Part shown: positions 32,201-45,224 of the stretch, one piece after another
Position numbering within the stretch: position 1 is the first letter of the stretch
Layout of the letters: each line of letters begins with the position of its first letter
Source: Micromonospora halophytica
GTDB taxonomy: Bacteria > Actinomycetota > Actinomycetes > Mycobacteriales > Micromonosporaceae
DNA: 64,000 nucleotides
Assembly: GCF_900090245.1 (NCBI RefSeq)
Contig: NZ_FMDN01000006.1
Location: forward strand, 186,001-250,000
Direction: 5' to 3'
Program-made: the position numbers and the translations under genes
The notes under the pieces: model-generated
Databases searched by the model: none
Told to the model about the DNA's origin: nothing
The model's input: the letters and a program-made list of their open reading frames with translations, nothing else

Positions 32201-33015
32201 CCTCGTCGGAGTTGCAGCCCCGCCACGACGGCAGTGCGGCGCTCCGGCTGCTGCGCGACGGCGAGCTCGACATCGAGGGGCGGCTGGTCGACGCCTCCAA
32301 CACGACCCTGCGCGGGATTCTGACCCTCGACGGGCGAACCGCCCGCTGCGTCTACAAGCCGGTACGCGGGGAGCGTCCACTCTGGGACTTCCCCGACGGC
32401 ACCCTGGCCGGGCGGGAGGTCTCGGCGTACCTGGTCTCCCGGGCCACCGGGTGGGGCCTGGTGCCGCCGACGGTGCTGCGGGACGGGCCGTTCGGCCCCG
32501 GCTCCTGCCAGCTCTGGATCGACGAGCCGGAGGACGCGGAGCCGCTGGTCGGGTTCGTCCCCGCCGCGGCGGTGCCGCCGCGCTGGTTCCCGGTCGCGGC
32601 CGCCCGGGACGACGACGGGGCCGCGTACGCGCTCGCCCACGCCGACGACCCGCGGCTGGCCCGGCTCGCGGTGCTCGACGCGGTGCTCAACAACGCCGAC
32701 CGCAAGGGTGGGCATGTGCTGGTCGGCCCGGACGACCGGCTCTACGGCGTCGACCACGGCGTCTGCTTCCACGTCGAGGAGAAGCTGCGTACGGTCCTGT
32801 GGGGCTGGGCGGGCCGACAGTTGCCGCCGGACGTGGTCCAGATGCTCGACACCCTCGCCGGTCTGGTCGCCGGTGAGCTGGGCGAGGAGCTGGCCGAGCA
32901 CCTGACCCTCGGTGAGGTCGCCGAGCTGGCCGCCCGTATCGACCGGCTGCGCGAGACCGGTCGCTACCCGCAACCACCGCAGGACTGGCCGGCGATGCCC
33001 TGGCCGCCCATGTGA
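32197..33015 (+). CDS. SCO1664 family protein (kinase-like fold)
   Basis: This 272-residue protein matches the SCO1664 family. The N-terminal lobe has CVYKPVRGERPLWDFPDGTLAGREVSAYLVS (in parts CVYKPVRGERP and LWDFPDGTLAGRE), where the Lys of VYKP is the likely phosphate-binding residue. The catalytic-loop-like LDAVLNNADRKGGHVL and YGVDHGVCFHVE (a DxD/DFG-like metal site) follow. This is the layout of PI3/4-kinase-like or HipA-like folds. GTG start overlapping DUF3090. The substrate is unknown; the conserved linkage to mshC suggests mycothiol or a related pathway, which is inference. Confidence 0.85.
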   Translation: MTSSELQPRHDGSAALRLLRDGELDIEGRLVDASNTTLRGILTLDGRTARCVYKPVRGERPLWDFPDGTLAGREVSAYLVSRATGWGLVPPTVLRDGPFGPGSCQLWIDEPEDAEPLVGFVPAAAVPPRWFPVAAARDDDGAAYALAHADDPRLARLAVLDAVLNNADRKGGHVLVGPDDRLYGVDHGVCFHVEEKLRTVLWGWAGRQLPPDVVQMLDTLAGLVAGELGEELAEHLTLGEVAELAARIDRLRETGRYPQPPQDWPAMPWPPM

Positions 33016-33082
33016 GCCGTTGTCGTGTTGATCACCCGGAGGGTGCCCACCCGCGGCCTGACGGCTCGTTAGGCTGACGGTC

Positions 33083-34321
33083 ATGGAGTCTTGGGCGGGA
33101 CACGAGGTGCCACGGCTGCCGGGGAACGGCGGGCCGCTGAGCTTGTACGACTCGGCCCGGCGCGGTGTCCACCCCAGCCGGCCCGACGGCGCGGCCCGCA
33201 TGTACGTCTGCGGTATCACCCCTTACGACGCCACCCACCTGGGGCACGCCGCCACCATGATCACTTTTGATCTGGTGCAGCGGATGTGGCGCGACGCCGG
33301 CCTGACCGTCCGGTACGTGCAGAACGTCACCGACATCGACGATCCGTTGCTGGAGCGGGCCGAGCGCGACGGCGAGGACTGGAAGGTCCTGGCCATGCGG
33401 GAGACCGCGCTGTTCCGCGAGGACATGGAGGCGCTGCGGATCATCCCGCCGGCGCACTACGTCGGCGCGGTGGAGTCGATCCCGGACATCGCCGAGAAGG
33501 TGCAGGTGCTGCTCAAGGACGGCGCGGCGTACCGGCTCGACGACGGTACCGGCGACGTCTACTTCGACGTCAGCGCCGCACCGGCGTTCGGCTACGAGTC
33601 CAACCTGACCCGGGAGCAGATGCTGGAGATCTTCCCGGAGCGTGGTGGCGACCCCGACCGGGCCGGCAAGCGTGACCCACTGGATCCGCTGCTCTGGCGC
33701 GGGGCCCGCGAGGGGGAGCCGTCCTGGCCCGGTGGCGAGCTGGGGGCCGGCCGCCCCGGCTGGCACATCGAGTGCGCGGTGATCGCGCTGAACCTGCTCG
33801 GCGACCGGATCGACGTGCAGGGCGGCGGCAACGACCTGCTCTTCCCGCACCACGAGTGCTCCGCCGCGCACGCCGAACGGCTCACCGACGCGGCGCCCTT
33901 CGCCGATCACTACGTGCACGCCGGCATGATCGGCCTCAACGGCGAGAAGATGTCGAAGTCCAAGGGCAACCTGGTCTTCGTCTCCCGGCTGCGGGCCGAC
34001 CGGGTCGACCCGATGGCTGTCCGGCTCGGGCTGATGTCCGGCCACTACCGCGCCGACCGCACCTGGACCGACGAGCTGCTCGATGCCGCGCAGGCGCGGC
34101 TGGCCCGCTGGCGGCGGGCTGCCGCCGCGCCGATCGGGCCGTCCGGGGAGGCGTTCCTGGCGGGGGTACGCGCCCGGCTCGCCGACGACCTGGACACCCC
34201 GGGAGCGCTCGCGCTGGCCGACGACTGGGCCGAGCGGACCCTCGCCGGCGCCGCCGACGACCCGCAGGCCCCGGCGCTCTTCACCACCACCGTGGACGCC
34301 CTGCTCGGCGTCCGCCTCTGA
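33083..34321 (+). CDS. mshC: cysteine:glucosaminyl-inositol ligase, mycothiol biosynthesis
   Basis: This 412-residue class I aminoacyl-tRNA-synthetase-like enzyme joins Cys to GlcN-Ins, the third dedicated step of mycothiol synthesis. The HIGH-equivalent THLGHA lies in [19 protein letters not shown] (residues about 41-58). The zinc-site Cys is in that segment, with WHIECAV and [10 protein letters not shown] further on. KMSKSKGN is at about 288. It is shorter than CysRS because it lacks the tRNA anticodon domain, which separates MshC from CysS. ATG start 68 bases after SCO1664, closing the conserved run. Confidence 0.95.
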   Translation: MESWAGHEVPRLPGNGGPLSLYDSARRGVHPSRPDGAARMYVCGITPYDATHLGHAATMITFDLVQRMWRDAGLTVRYVQNVTDIDDPLLERAERDGEDWKVLAMRETALFREDMEALRIIPPAHYVGAVESIPDIAEKVQVLLKDGAAYRLDDGTGDVYFDVSAAPAFGYESNLTREQMLEIFPERGGDPDRAGKRDPLDPLLWRGAREGEPSWPGGELGAGRPGWHIECAVIALNLLGDRIDVQGGGNDLLFPHHECSAAHAERLTDAAPFADHYVHAGMIGLNGEKMSKSKGNLVFVSRLRADRVDPMAVRLGLMSGHYRADRTWTDELLDAAQARLARWRRAAAAPIGPSGEAFLAGVRARLADDLDTPGALALADDWAERTLAGAADDPQAPALFTTTVDALLGVRL

Positions 34322-34354
34322 ACCCTCGCCCCGTCGCTCGCCCCTGCCTGCCGT

Positions 34355-34423
34355 CGATCTTGCAGTTCCGGCCGCCGACTCGCGGCTTCCGCACCTTTCG
34401 TCGCGGCCCGAACTGCAAGATCG
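34355..34423. repeat. imperfect palindrome (dispersed-repeat type) between convergent genes
   Basis: CGATCTTGCAGTTC (34355-34368) and GAACTGCAAGATCG (34410-34423) are perfect 14-bp inverted arms. After one mismatch, six further pairs (GGCCGC/GCGGCC) extend the stem. It lies between the convergent mshC and GntR genes and may terminate both. Its look is that of a dispersed palindromic element rather than a plain terminator. Confidence 0.7.
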
Positions 34424-34435
34424 TCGAAGCCGCGG

Positions 34436-35227
34436 TCAGCCGAGCACCAGGCCGGGGTCGGGGTCCTGTTCCGGGGCCGGGGCGGGGATGCGGTACTCCT
34501 CGGTGAGGGTGGTCATCGGGCCGGGCCAGGTGGCCTGGGCGACCTCGATCGGCTTGCGGTCACCGTCGTAGGCGACGTGCAGCAGGTGCAGCACCGGTGT
34601 GTCGGGGCGGATCTGGAGGGTCTCGGCCTCCTCCCGGCTGGGCTGCCGGGCGCTGATGGTGTCGGTCGCCGAGACGTACCGCCGGCCGGTGGCCTCTTCG
34701 GCCTCCTGGTAGAGCGGCCGGCCGAACGCCTCGGCGCGTTCCAGCGAGGTGCCGGCGGTGTCCTTCGGCAGGAACCAGGAGGCGCCCACCTCGACCGGTG
34801 AGTCGTCGGTGCGCACCAGGTGCCGGCGGCAGAGCAGGTCGGTGCCGTCGGGTACGCCGAACGCGTCGGCCACCTCCGGCGGGGCCGGCGCGCGGCCGAC
34901 CTGGACGAGTTGCTGTCGGTATCGGGCGGCGAGGTCGGTGTGGTAGCCGCGGAAGCCGCCGTACCGGCCGCGGGAGAGCCGGTTGAGCCGGCGCCGGGTG
35001 CCGCGGACGTACGTGCCGGAGCCGGGCTTGGTGATCAGGATGCCCTCGACCCGCAACTGGTCGACGGCGCGCTGCACGGTCTGCTTCGCCACGCCGAACA
35101 TCTCGGCGATGGCCGGGATGGACGGCAGCCGCTCGCCCGGTGCCCAGTCGCCGCGGCGCACCTGGGCCTTGAGCTGCGCGGCGATCTGCCGGTGCGGGAA
35201 CTCGGCGGCCCCCGGGTTGATCTGCAC
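34436..35227 (-). CDS. GntR family regulator, HutC/UTRA type
   Basis: This 263-residue regulator has an N-terminal winged helix: GERLPSIPAIAEMFGVAKQTVQRAVDQL (recognition part FGVAKQTVQRAVDQL, residues about 40-60) and EGILITKPGSGTYVRG. The C-terminal UTRA ligand domain shows LLCRRHLVRTDDSPVEVGASW, PLYQEAEEATG and PVLHLLHVAYDGDRKPIEVA. The start is GTG with AGGAGG upstream. A palindrome CTAGGTTCCTAG overlaps its leader, which suggests autoregulation. The ligand is unknown; UTRA domains bind sugars, amino acids or acyl compounds. Confidence 0.9.
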   Translation of the reverse strand: MQINPGAAEFPHRQIAAQLKAQVRRGDWAPGERLPSIPAIAEMFGVAKQTVQRAVDQLRVEGILITKPGSGTYVRGTRRRLNRLSRGRYGGFRGYHTDLAARYRQQLVQVGRAPAPPEVADAFGVPDGTDLLCRRHLVRTDDSPVEVGASWFLPKDTAGTSLERAEAFGRPLYQEAEEATGRRYVSATDTISARQPSREEAETLQIRPDTPVLHLLHVAYDGDRKPIEVAQATWPGPMTTLTEEYRIPAPAPEQDPDPGLVLG

Positions 35228-35246
35228 GCCCGCCTCCTCTTGACAG

Positions 35247-35258
35247 CTAGGTTCCTAG
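35247..35258 (-). promoter_or_regulatory. palindromic operator candidate in the gntR leader
   Basis: CTAGGTTCCTAG has perfect 5-bp arms around TT and lies 20-31 bases before the GTG of the GntR gene, just upstream of its AGGAGG. A site here would block transcription or early elongation. It is a plausible autoregulatory site, not verified. Confidence 0.5.
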
Positions 35259-35302
35259 GATGCCGTAGAGGTGGTGACGTCGCCACCCCGGACACGCGAA
35301 AA

Positions 35303-35342
35303 GACCCGGCCCCCGGACGTTTCGTCGTCCGGGGGCCGGGTC
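35303..35342 (-). terminator. intrinsic terminator of the PAC2 gene
   Basis: GACCCGGCCCCCGGACG, loop of 6, CGTCCGGGGGCCGGGTC: a perfect 17-bp stem. On the minus strand it is followed by CTTTTCGCG, a short T-run, 17 bases past the PAC2 stop. It is the best-formed terminator in the window. Confidence 0.88.
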
Positions 35343-35358
35343 GGTGTAGGGGGAGGGG

Positions 35359-36228
35359 CTACCAGGAGCCTGCGGTCGGGCCCGCCGAGCCACCCCGGCG
35401 GCGCAGGTACTTCTCGAACTCCTGGGCGATCTCGTCGCCGGTCAGCGGGGTGATGCCGGCGTCGCCGACGCGCTCCTCCAGCTCACGGACGTACTCGCCC
35501 AGCTCGGCGTCCTGCTCGGCCGCGCCGCGCACCCGCTGCTCCCACTCGGCGGCCTCCTCGGCCAGGTCGGCCATCGGCACCGGCAGATCCAGCACGTCCT
35601 CCACCCGGTGCAGCAGCGCGAGGGTGGCCTTCGGGCAGGGCGGGTTGTTCGCGTAGTGCGGTACGTGCACCCAGAACGAGACGGCGTCCACCTGGGCCCG
35701 GATGCACGCGTCGTGCAGTACCCCGACGATTCCGGTCGGTCCGTCGTAGCGGGTGGGGGTGAGCTGGTAGCGCTCGGCTGCCGCCGCGTCGGAGGCACTG
35801 CCGCTGATCGGCAACGGTCGGGTGTACGGCACGTCGGCCAGCAGCGCGCCGAGCAGCACCACCCGTTCCACCTCCAGGCTGTGGCAGATCTCCAGCACCT
35901 GCTCGCAGAAGGTGCGCCAGCGCATGCTCGGCTCGATGCCCCGGATCAGCACCACGTCCCGCTCGGTGCCCTCCGGGCTGGCCACCATGAACCGCGTGGT
36001 GGGCCACTCGACCCGCCGGGTCTCGCCGTCGGCCATGCTGATCGTCGGTCGGCTGACCTGGAAGTCGTAGAAGTCCTCCGGGTCCAGCTCGGTGACCGGT
36101 CGGGCCTGCCAGACCTGTTCCAGGTGCTCCACGGCGGCGGTCGAGGCGTCCGCGGCGTCGTTCCACCCCTCGAAGGCGGCGATCGCCACCGGGGACCGCA
36201 GCACCGGCAGCCCGTCGAACTCGGTCAC
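35359..36228 (-). CDS. PAC2 family protein
   Basis: This 289-residue protein of the PAC2 family (proteasome-assembly-chaperone-like fold) has AAFEGWNDAADASTAAVEHL at the start. It continues with DFYDFQVSRPTISM, VVLIRGIEPSMRWRTFCEQV, VVLLGALLADVPYTRP and VHVPHYANNPPCPKATLALL. The C-terminus is acidic and coiled (about 225-270). In actinobacteria PAC2 proteins are uncharacterised; a link to the proteasome, whose genes lie 25 kb away, is only by family name. GTG start. A 17-bp terminator follows. Confidence 0.88.
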   Translation of the reverse strand: MTEFDGLPVLRSPVAIAAFEGWNDAADASTAAVEHLEQVWQARPVTELDPEDFYDFQVSRPTISMADGETRRVEWPTTRFMVASPEGTERDVVLIRGIEPSMRWRTFCEQVLEICHSLEVERVVLLGALLADVPYTRPLPISGSASDAAAAERYQLTPTRYDGPTGIVGVLHDACIRAQVDAVSFWVHVPHYANNPPCPKATLALLHRVEDVLDLPVPMADLAEEAAEWEQRVRGAAEQDAELGEYVRELEERVGDAGITPLTGDEIAQEFEKYLRRRGGSAGPTAGSW

Positions 36229-36540
36229 GCCGTCACCTCACCCTGCTCGTCGGGGACGGCGCCGGGCGTCCGCCCGCTCGTCCGTCCGCCTACGACAACT
36301 CCAGCTCGGCGCGTCTGACGCCGCGCCGCGACCTGGAGCTGTCGCACGGTCGCGTCGCTGATGTCCTTCACGTCCGTCAGCCTACGTGCCGTGGCTGGAC
36401 ACGGCCCGTCGGCCGCGCCGGTCCGCCGATCCGCCAGGCGGCGAACCGGTACGAATCGGAAACGGTGATTCCGCTGACAGAATGTGGGACCCGCCAGTGG
36501 GTTGCAGCGGTCGCCCGGATGGTCGGATTAACCTGAAGGC
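36229..36540. other. intergenic region upstream of metH
   Basis: There are 312 bases between the divergent PAC2 and metH starts. It holds the palindrome at 36293-36344 and otherwise no gene. I looked for a cobalamin riboswitch (B12 box) or S-box before metH and saw neither. No clear -35/-10 pair could be chosen. Confidence 0.55.
36293..36344. repeat. imperfect palindrome upstream of metH
   Basis: CGACAACTCCAG (36293-36304) and CTGGAGCTGTCG (36333-36344) are 12-bp inverted arms with one mismatch, enclosing GC-rich sequence that can pair partly. It resembles in style the palindrome at 34355-34423. Confidence 0.65.
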
Positions 36541-40621
<4,081 letters not shown>

Positions 40622-43600
40622 TCAGCATCGTGGGGCCTGGTCCGGATCATTGCCGGTGGCTCTCCACGCCTCGGCAACCATCTGCGTGCCACGCAACGCG
40701 GAGCAGGCGTCGGACACCACCCGATCGGGGTCGGGATCCACAATATTGATCTGCGAATGCACCCCGGCCATGGCGATCAGCCCGGTACCGGGCTGCACGG
40801 CAAGACCGTCCAGAGAGGTGGATGTGCGCACCGTCGCCAAGGGTTTTTGTGCCGATACGTCCCACAGTCGCAGCGACATGTCATAGTCGCTGACCGAGGC
40901 AAGCGTGTCGCCGTCCGGCAGGAAACCCACTCCCCTGATGGCGCCACTATGCCCGCTCAACGCACCGCCGAGCTCTTTTCTGCTGGAGACATCCCACAGC
41001 CGCAGGTTTCGGTCGCTGCCCCCGCTCGCCAGGATCGTGCCGTCTTGGTTGAACGCCACCGCAGTGGCAAATCCATGGCGGCCATCCAGGGTGTCAACCA
41101 AATCGCCGGTACGCGGATCGCGAAGCTCGATCGTTCCGTTGCTCAACGGGACGGCGATCAAACTCCCATCCGGGGAGAAAGCGATCTGGCCTCCTGGATA
41201 AGGGTCGCGCGTCACGTCCTCAGGTTCATAAGTTATCCGAACCGGCGGAGAGTCCGGATTGGATAGGTCCCAACGCATTAGCCGAAAGCGTACAACTTTG
41301 GCGTCGCCCGAGTCTATCGCCTCCCGAGACGGACCACCGTGCGCAACCACAGCCCTGCTGTCCGGACTGTACCGGACGGAGTAGGGCACCATGCCATCTC
41401 CGATGGCTCCGGGCCTGCCCGCTTGCCCGCTCGCGACATTCCACAGACGCACAGTTCCGTCGGCGCCTGCCGTCGCCAGTTCGGCACTGTCCGGCCTGAA
41501 AGAAAGCGAATTGATCACCCCGGTGTTCAATTCACGAACCACGGACCGTCTGGTCATGTCCCACAGCGTCACCACCTTGCCTCTCGGGAAGGCCAGCAAA
41601 CGCCGGTCCGGACTGAACGCCACGGCAGTGGGTGCGTGGGACTGGTCGAGAACATTGGTCTGCGCTCGCCACAGAATCGCCGAGCGGTCGAGGCTGCCGC
41701 TGAGCACGGCATGGCCGTCTCGGCTGAACCCGACTGACGCGACGCCTTCGGTGTGTCCGACAAAGGAGCGGACGGTGGCACCGTCGACAACCCGCCACCA
41801 CTGAACGCTCTTGCTCCTGCTCAGGCCAGCGATCACGTGTCGCCCGTCCGGGCTGAACTCCGCCTCCTTGATGAACTCGTTCCCGCCGGGTGGGCGCAGT
41901 ATCGGAACGCCCGCGGCTCGGCCGTTGCGCACGTCCCACAACCGCACCGTCCCGTCGGCACTGCCACTGGCCAGCAGCCGGCCATTCGGACTGAAATCCG
42001 CGCTTGTGACGTATTTCTCGTGGCCGGCCAGAACCGCCACCCGGCGTCCGGTGGCGGTCTGCCAGACCTGGACGCTGTTGTTTCCGCCACCCGCCGCGAG
42101 CAGCGAGCCATCGGGGCTCAACGCGACTCCGAACGCGGCGCCGCCCTTGTCGTAGGAACGCACCCGCCGTCCGCTCGCCACCTCCCACAACACAATGGTG
42201 GGCTCGTTCCTGGATGCGGTTGCGAGGGAGGTCCCGTCCTGGCTGAATGCCATACTGAGGGCGTCACCGGGCAAGCTGCGAATGAGTTTGCGCGTGCGTA
42301 CGTCCCACAGCCGTAGCCGGTGTTCGGCGCGTTCAGTGGAATGGGCGGTGCCGAGTATGTTTCCGTCCGGGCTGAACTCGACGATCGGCAGCCCGCCATC
42401 CGTGCCGGTCAACTCGGCCACCTGACGATGGCTTTCGGTGTCCCACAACGTAACTGAGCCGTCGGTGGCCGCCAGCGCGGCGAGCGTGCCGTCGGGACTG
42501 AGAGCCGTATCGAACAGCCGGGCCTCAACGGGGCCGAGCACGCCCCGGTAGGGAATGCTCTGCGCACTCAGGATGGCGCCGCGCGACTCCTCGGTCGGCG
42601 CGACCTGCCAGGCTGCTATCGCCAGCAACAGTGACCGGTGCGGATCGGCGTCGCGTGCGGTCAGTGACTCCGACGAGTACAGCCGCGACAACGCAACGGC
42701 ACGCTGCTGTTCGGCCCGGTATCTCTGCCCGTCCGCTACCCGCTGCTGCCACACCGCGAGCCCGCCCGCAACCACGGCGGCAACGAGCAGAAACGCGAGC
42801 GCCACCACCCCGCGACGCAGTCGCCGGTTGTTGCGCCGGACGGTCTCGTGCGCCGATTCCTCCGCAGCCTCGCTCGCCGCGACGAACTCGCGTTCCGCAT
42901 CGGTGAGGTTGGCCACGCGGTCGTCCCGCTCGTCCAACCACGCCCGGAGGACAGCCAGCCGAGCGCCCTGATACAGGCTGCCGTCATCCCGATCCAGGTT
43001 GAGCCAGTCGTTCGTCGCATCGGTGAGCCTGCGGTGTACGACGAGGCCGGTCCGGTCCTCGCTCAGCCAGGAGGTCAACCGTGGCCACGCGCGTAACAGG
43101 GCTTCGTGGGCGATCTCGACGGTGTCCTTGTCCACGGCCACCAGCCGGGTGGCGACCAACCGGTTGAGCACGGTCACCGAGTCGTCGTCACCACCGGTCA
43201 GTTCCGACTTCGGCACCCTGCGACGAGTGTCATCGACACCGTCACCGACTGCCACCATCGCCAGCAACAACCGCCGTACGATGTGTTGCTCCGGCTCGGA
43301 CATCGAGGTGAACAGCTTCTCCGCCGTCTCGCTGATCGCGCCCCGAACGCCACCGGATTCCTGGTAGCTGGCCAGCGCCATGGTGTTGCCTCGCCGCTTG
43401 TTCCAGGTAGCCGCCAACGCATACGCAAGCAACGGCAGGGTGCCCGGTTGATGACCGGCGGCGTCGACGACGTCCTCCAGCACCCGATCGACCAAGCCCC
43501 GCTCAACGCCAAGACCGACGACGGCTGCGGGTCCTTCCACGACGCTCCGCAGTTCGGAGATTCTCATCGGACCGACCAGAAACTGGTTGTCCTGCAGGAT

Positions 43601-44878
43601 CTCGGCCAGGCCCGGTTCCTGCGCGCAGGAGGAGAAGAAATCTGTCCGCAGGCTGGCGAGCACCAGCGCGCTCGGGGTGGTCTCGTCGTCGGCGACGCTG
43701 ACGGCTGCCGCGCGGAGGGCCGCGATGAACGCGGCCCGTTCGGCGGCGTCCCTGCAGAGCGTGAAGATCTCTTCGAACTGGTCGACGATCAACACCACCG
43801 GCCCGGCAACGTCGAGTCCCTTCCTGCTTGCGTCCGCGAGCGCCGCCTGGCGGGCCAGCGCTGCGAACCGAACCGGGTCGTCCCGTACCTCGTCCACCGA
43901 GGTCCCGACCGAACTGCCCGCCAGAACCGCCATGTGGCTGACCAACTCGGTCAGCGGCCTCGAGCCGGGTGTCAGCCGGACCTGCGGCCAGTCTGCGGAA
44001 CCGGGAATCGGGAGGTCGCCACGCGACAACGCGGGCATGAGACCGGCCCGCAACAAGGACGACTTGCCCGAGCCGGATACGCCTACCACCAGCAACGGCA
44101 ATCCGCGATCCTTGGCCGCGACCAGTCGGTGCACCAGTTTCGCGGTCAGCTCCTCGCGGCCGAAGAACCACTCGGCCTGGCCCGCGGCGAACGCGGACAA
44201 GCCTGGATATGGGCAAATGCCTGGTATGGGCGGTTCGGGGTATTCGGCCTTCTCCCACGCCCGCAGCTCGACCCCGACGTCGCGCAGCAGGGGTGCCAGG
44301 TCCTCTGTTCGCGCGACCCACACCGTGTCCCGGCCCCAGCTGTCGTTGGTGTTGTACCTGGCCGACACGACACCCACGACCATGCCGTCGACACCCCGCA
44401 CCGGGGCACCCGACATCCCCCGCATCACCGCGCTCGCCGTCAACCGACCCAGCCGCACCCCATCCCGGGTCGTACCACCCGCCCAGTGCCCTGGCGCGTC
44501 CAGGAAGCGATACTCCTGATAGTCCGGCAGATCCACCGAGCCTGTGACCACCACCTCGGCCCTGAGCCCGACGCCATCCGTGGCCGCCACGCCCGGCACG
44601 ACCGCAGGAAGCCTGCTTTCTGCGCGCAGCACACCGAGGTCGTGCACCCGGTCAACGTTGATGATCCGCGCGGCGAAACCGCCCCCACCAGCCAACGGAT
44701 CAACCTGCACCACACCGTCGATATCTCCTGCGTCTGCGGTGCCCGCGTCAATGTTCCGCAGCACATGCCACGCCGTCACGAACACGCCAGGCGCTACCTG
44801 AAAACATGTGCCTTCGGGGCGGCCAGCCGCATTGAGAACCCGGCCAAGAAACCCCGGAACCCTTTCGTCAGGCGCCAT
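40622..44878 (-). CDS. trypsin-like protease / STAND ATPase / WD40 protein
   Basis: This 1418-residue protein has four parts. Residues 1-205 are a trypsin-fold protease with a readable triad: His38 in TAWHVL, Asp80 in HDLGVL, Ser156 in RGMSGAPV. Residues about 220-650 are a STAND-type NTPase opened by CPYPGLSAFAAGQAEWFFGR, with P-loop GVSGSGKSS (266-274) and Walker B VVLIVDQFEEIF. A membrane-type helix lies near 690-715 (GVVALAFLLVAAVVAGGLAV). From about 790 there are 14 WD40 units, enough for two seven-bladed propellers. This plan is known from predicted biological-conflict systems: sensing by the propeller, ATPase switching, proteolysis as output. Its partner gene overlaps it by 11 bases. 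Confidence 0.9.
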   Translation of the reverse strand: MAPDERVPGFLGRVLNAAGRPEGTCFQVAPGVFVTAWHVLRNIDAGTADAGDIDGVVQVDPLAGGGGFAARIINVDRVHDLGVLRAESRLPAVVPGVAATDGVGLRAEVVVTGSVDLPDYQEYRFLDAPGHWAGGTTRDGVRLGRLTASAVMRGMSGAPVRGVDGMVVGVVSARYNTNDSWGRDTVWVARTEDLAPLLRDVGVELRAWEKAEYPEPPIPGICPYPGLSAFAAGQAEWFFGREELTAKLVHRLVAAKDRGLPLLVVGVSGSGKSSLLRAGLMPALSRGDLPIPGSADWPQVRLTPGSRPLTELVSHMAVLAGSSVGTSVDEVRDDPVRFAALARQAALADASRKGLDVAGPVVLIVDQFEEIFTLCRDAAERAAFIAALRAAAVSVADDETTPSALVLASLRTDFFSSCAQEPGLAEILQDNQFLVGPMRISELRSVVEGPAAVVGLGVERGLVDRVLEDVVDAAGHQPGTLPLLAYALAATWNKRRGNTMALASYQESGGVRGAISETAEKLFTSMSEPEQHIVRRLLLAMVAVGDGVDDTRRRVPKSELTGGDDDSVTVLNRLVATRLVAVDKDTVEIAHEALLRAWPRLTSWLSEDRTGLVVHRRLTDATNDWLNLDRDDGSLYQGARLAVLRAWLDERDDRVANLTDAEREFVAASEAAEESAHETVRRNNRRLRRGVVALAFLLVAAVVAGGLAVWQQRVADGQRYRAEQQRAVALSRLYSSESLTARDADPHRSLLLAIAAWQVAPTEESRGAILSAQSIPYRGVLGPVEARLFDTALSPDGTLAALAATDGSVTLWDTESHRQVAELTGTDGGLPIVEFSPDGNILGTAHSTERAEHRLRLWDVRTRKLIRSLPGDALSMAFSQDGTSLATASRNEPTIVLWEVASGRRVRSYDKGGAAFGVALSPDGSLLAAGGGNNSVQVWQTATGRRVAVLAGHEKYVTSADFSPNGRLLASGSADGTVRLWDVRNGRAAGVPILRPPGGNEFIKEAEFSPDGRHVIAGLSRSKSVQWWRVVDGATVRSFVGHTEGVASVGFSRDGHAVLSGSLDRSAILWRAQTNVLDQSHAPTAVAFSPDRRLLAFPRGKVVTLWDMTRRSVVRELNTGVINSLSFRPDSAELATAGADGTVRLWNVASGQAGRPGAIGDGMVPYSVRYSPDSRAVVAHGGPSREAIDSGDAKVVRFRLMRWDLSNPDSPPVRITYEPEDVTRDPYPGGQIAFSPDGSLIAVPLSNGTIELRDPRTGDLVDTLDGRHGFATAVAFNQDGTILASGGSDRNLRLWDVSSRKELGGALSGHSGAIRGVGFLPDGDTLASVSDYDMSLRLWDVSAQKPLATVRTSTSLDGLAVQPGTGLIAMAGVHSQINIVDPDPDRVVSDACSALRGTQMVAEAWRATGNDPDQAPRC

Positions 44879-45224
44879 CAGGGAAGTGCCCCGCCGCAGC
44901 GCGGTAGGTCAGTGCCACCTCCATGGTCGCCTCGCTCGACACACCCGCGACGATCACGTTTCCCTTCGCCGAGAACTTCAACCCGAACTTGACCTGAACT
45001 TCGTCGGGCCGCAGCGACTGCTGACCCAGTTGCGCAATGGTGCCCACGGTCGACGCCGCCACCGCGACAATCGCCTCCTGGGCGCGATCGAACGCGTCCG
45101 TCACCGTGTCGCGTACCATCTCCCCGCGCCCGGTCTCCTCTGAGCCGACCGGGCGGGCCACCTCGACCTCAAGCTCCACACCCGCCACGGAGACGGGAAG
45201 TACCACCGAACGACCAGTCAACAA
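44868..45224 (-). CDS. CU044_2847 / Trypco1-type protein
   Basis: This 118-residue protein starts MLTGRSVVLPVSVAGVELEV and contains DTVTDAFDRAQEAIVAVAAS, TIAQLGQQSLRPDEVQVKFG and KGNVIVAGVSSEATMEVALTY. That is the pattern of the trypsin-co-occurring domain family (CU044_2847). TTG start behind GGGGAGG; a second TTG codon follows at once and is better spaced. Its end overlaps the protease-STAND-WD40 gene by 11 bases, so the two form one unit. It may be the protease's dedicated substrate or regulator, as inferred for the family. Confidence 0.85.
   Translation of the reverse strand: MLTGRSVVLPVSVAGVELEVEVARPVGSEETGRGEMVRDTVTDAFDRAQEAIVAVAASTVGTIAQLGQQSLRPDEVQVKFGLKFSAKGNVIVAGVSSEATMEVALTYRAAAGHFPDGA

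Noticed and set aside
36229..36540. Cobalamin riboswitch or S-box before metH
   Set aside because: No B12-box-like sequence or S-box stem set could be seen; only a palindrome is present.
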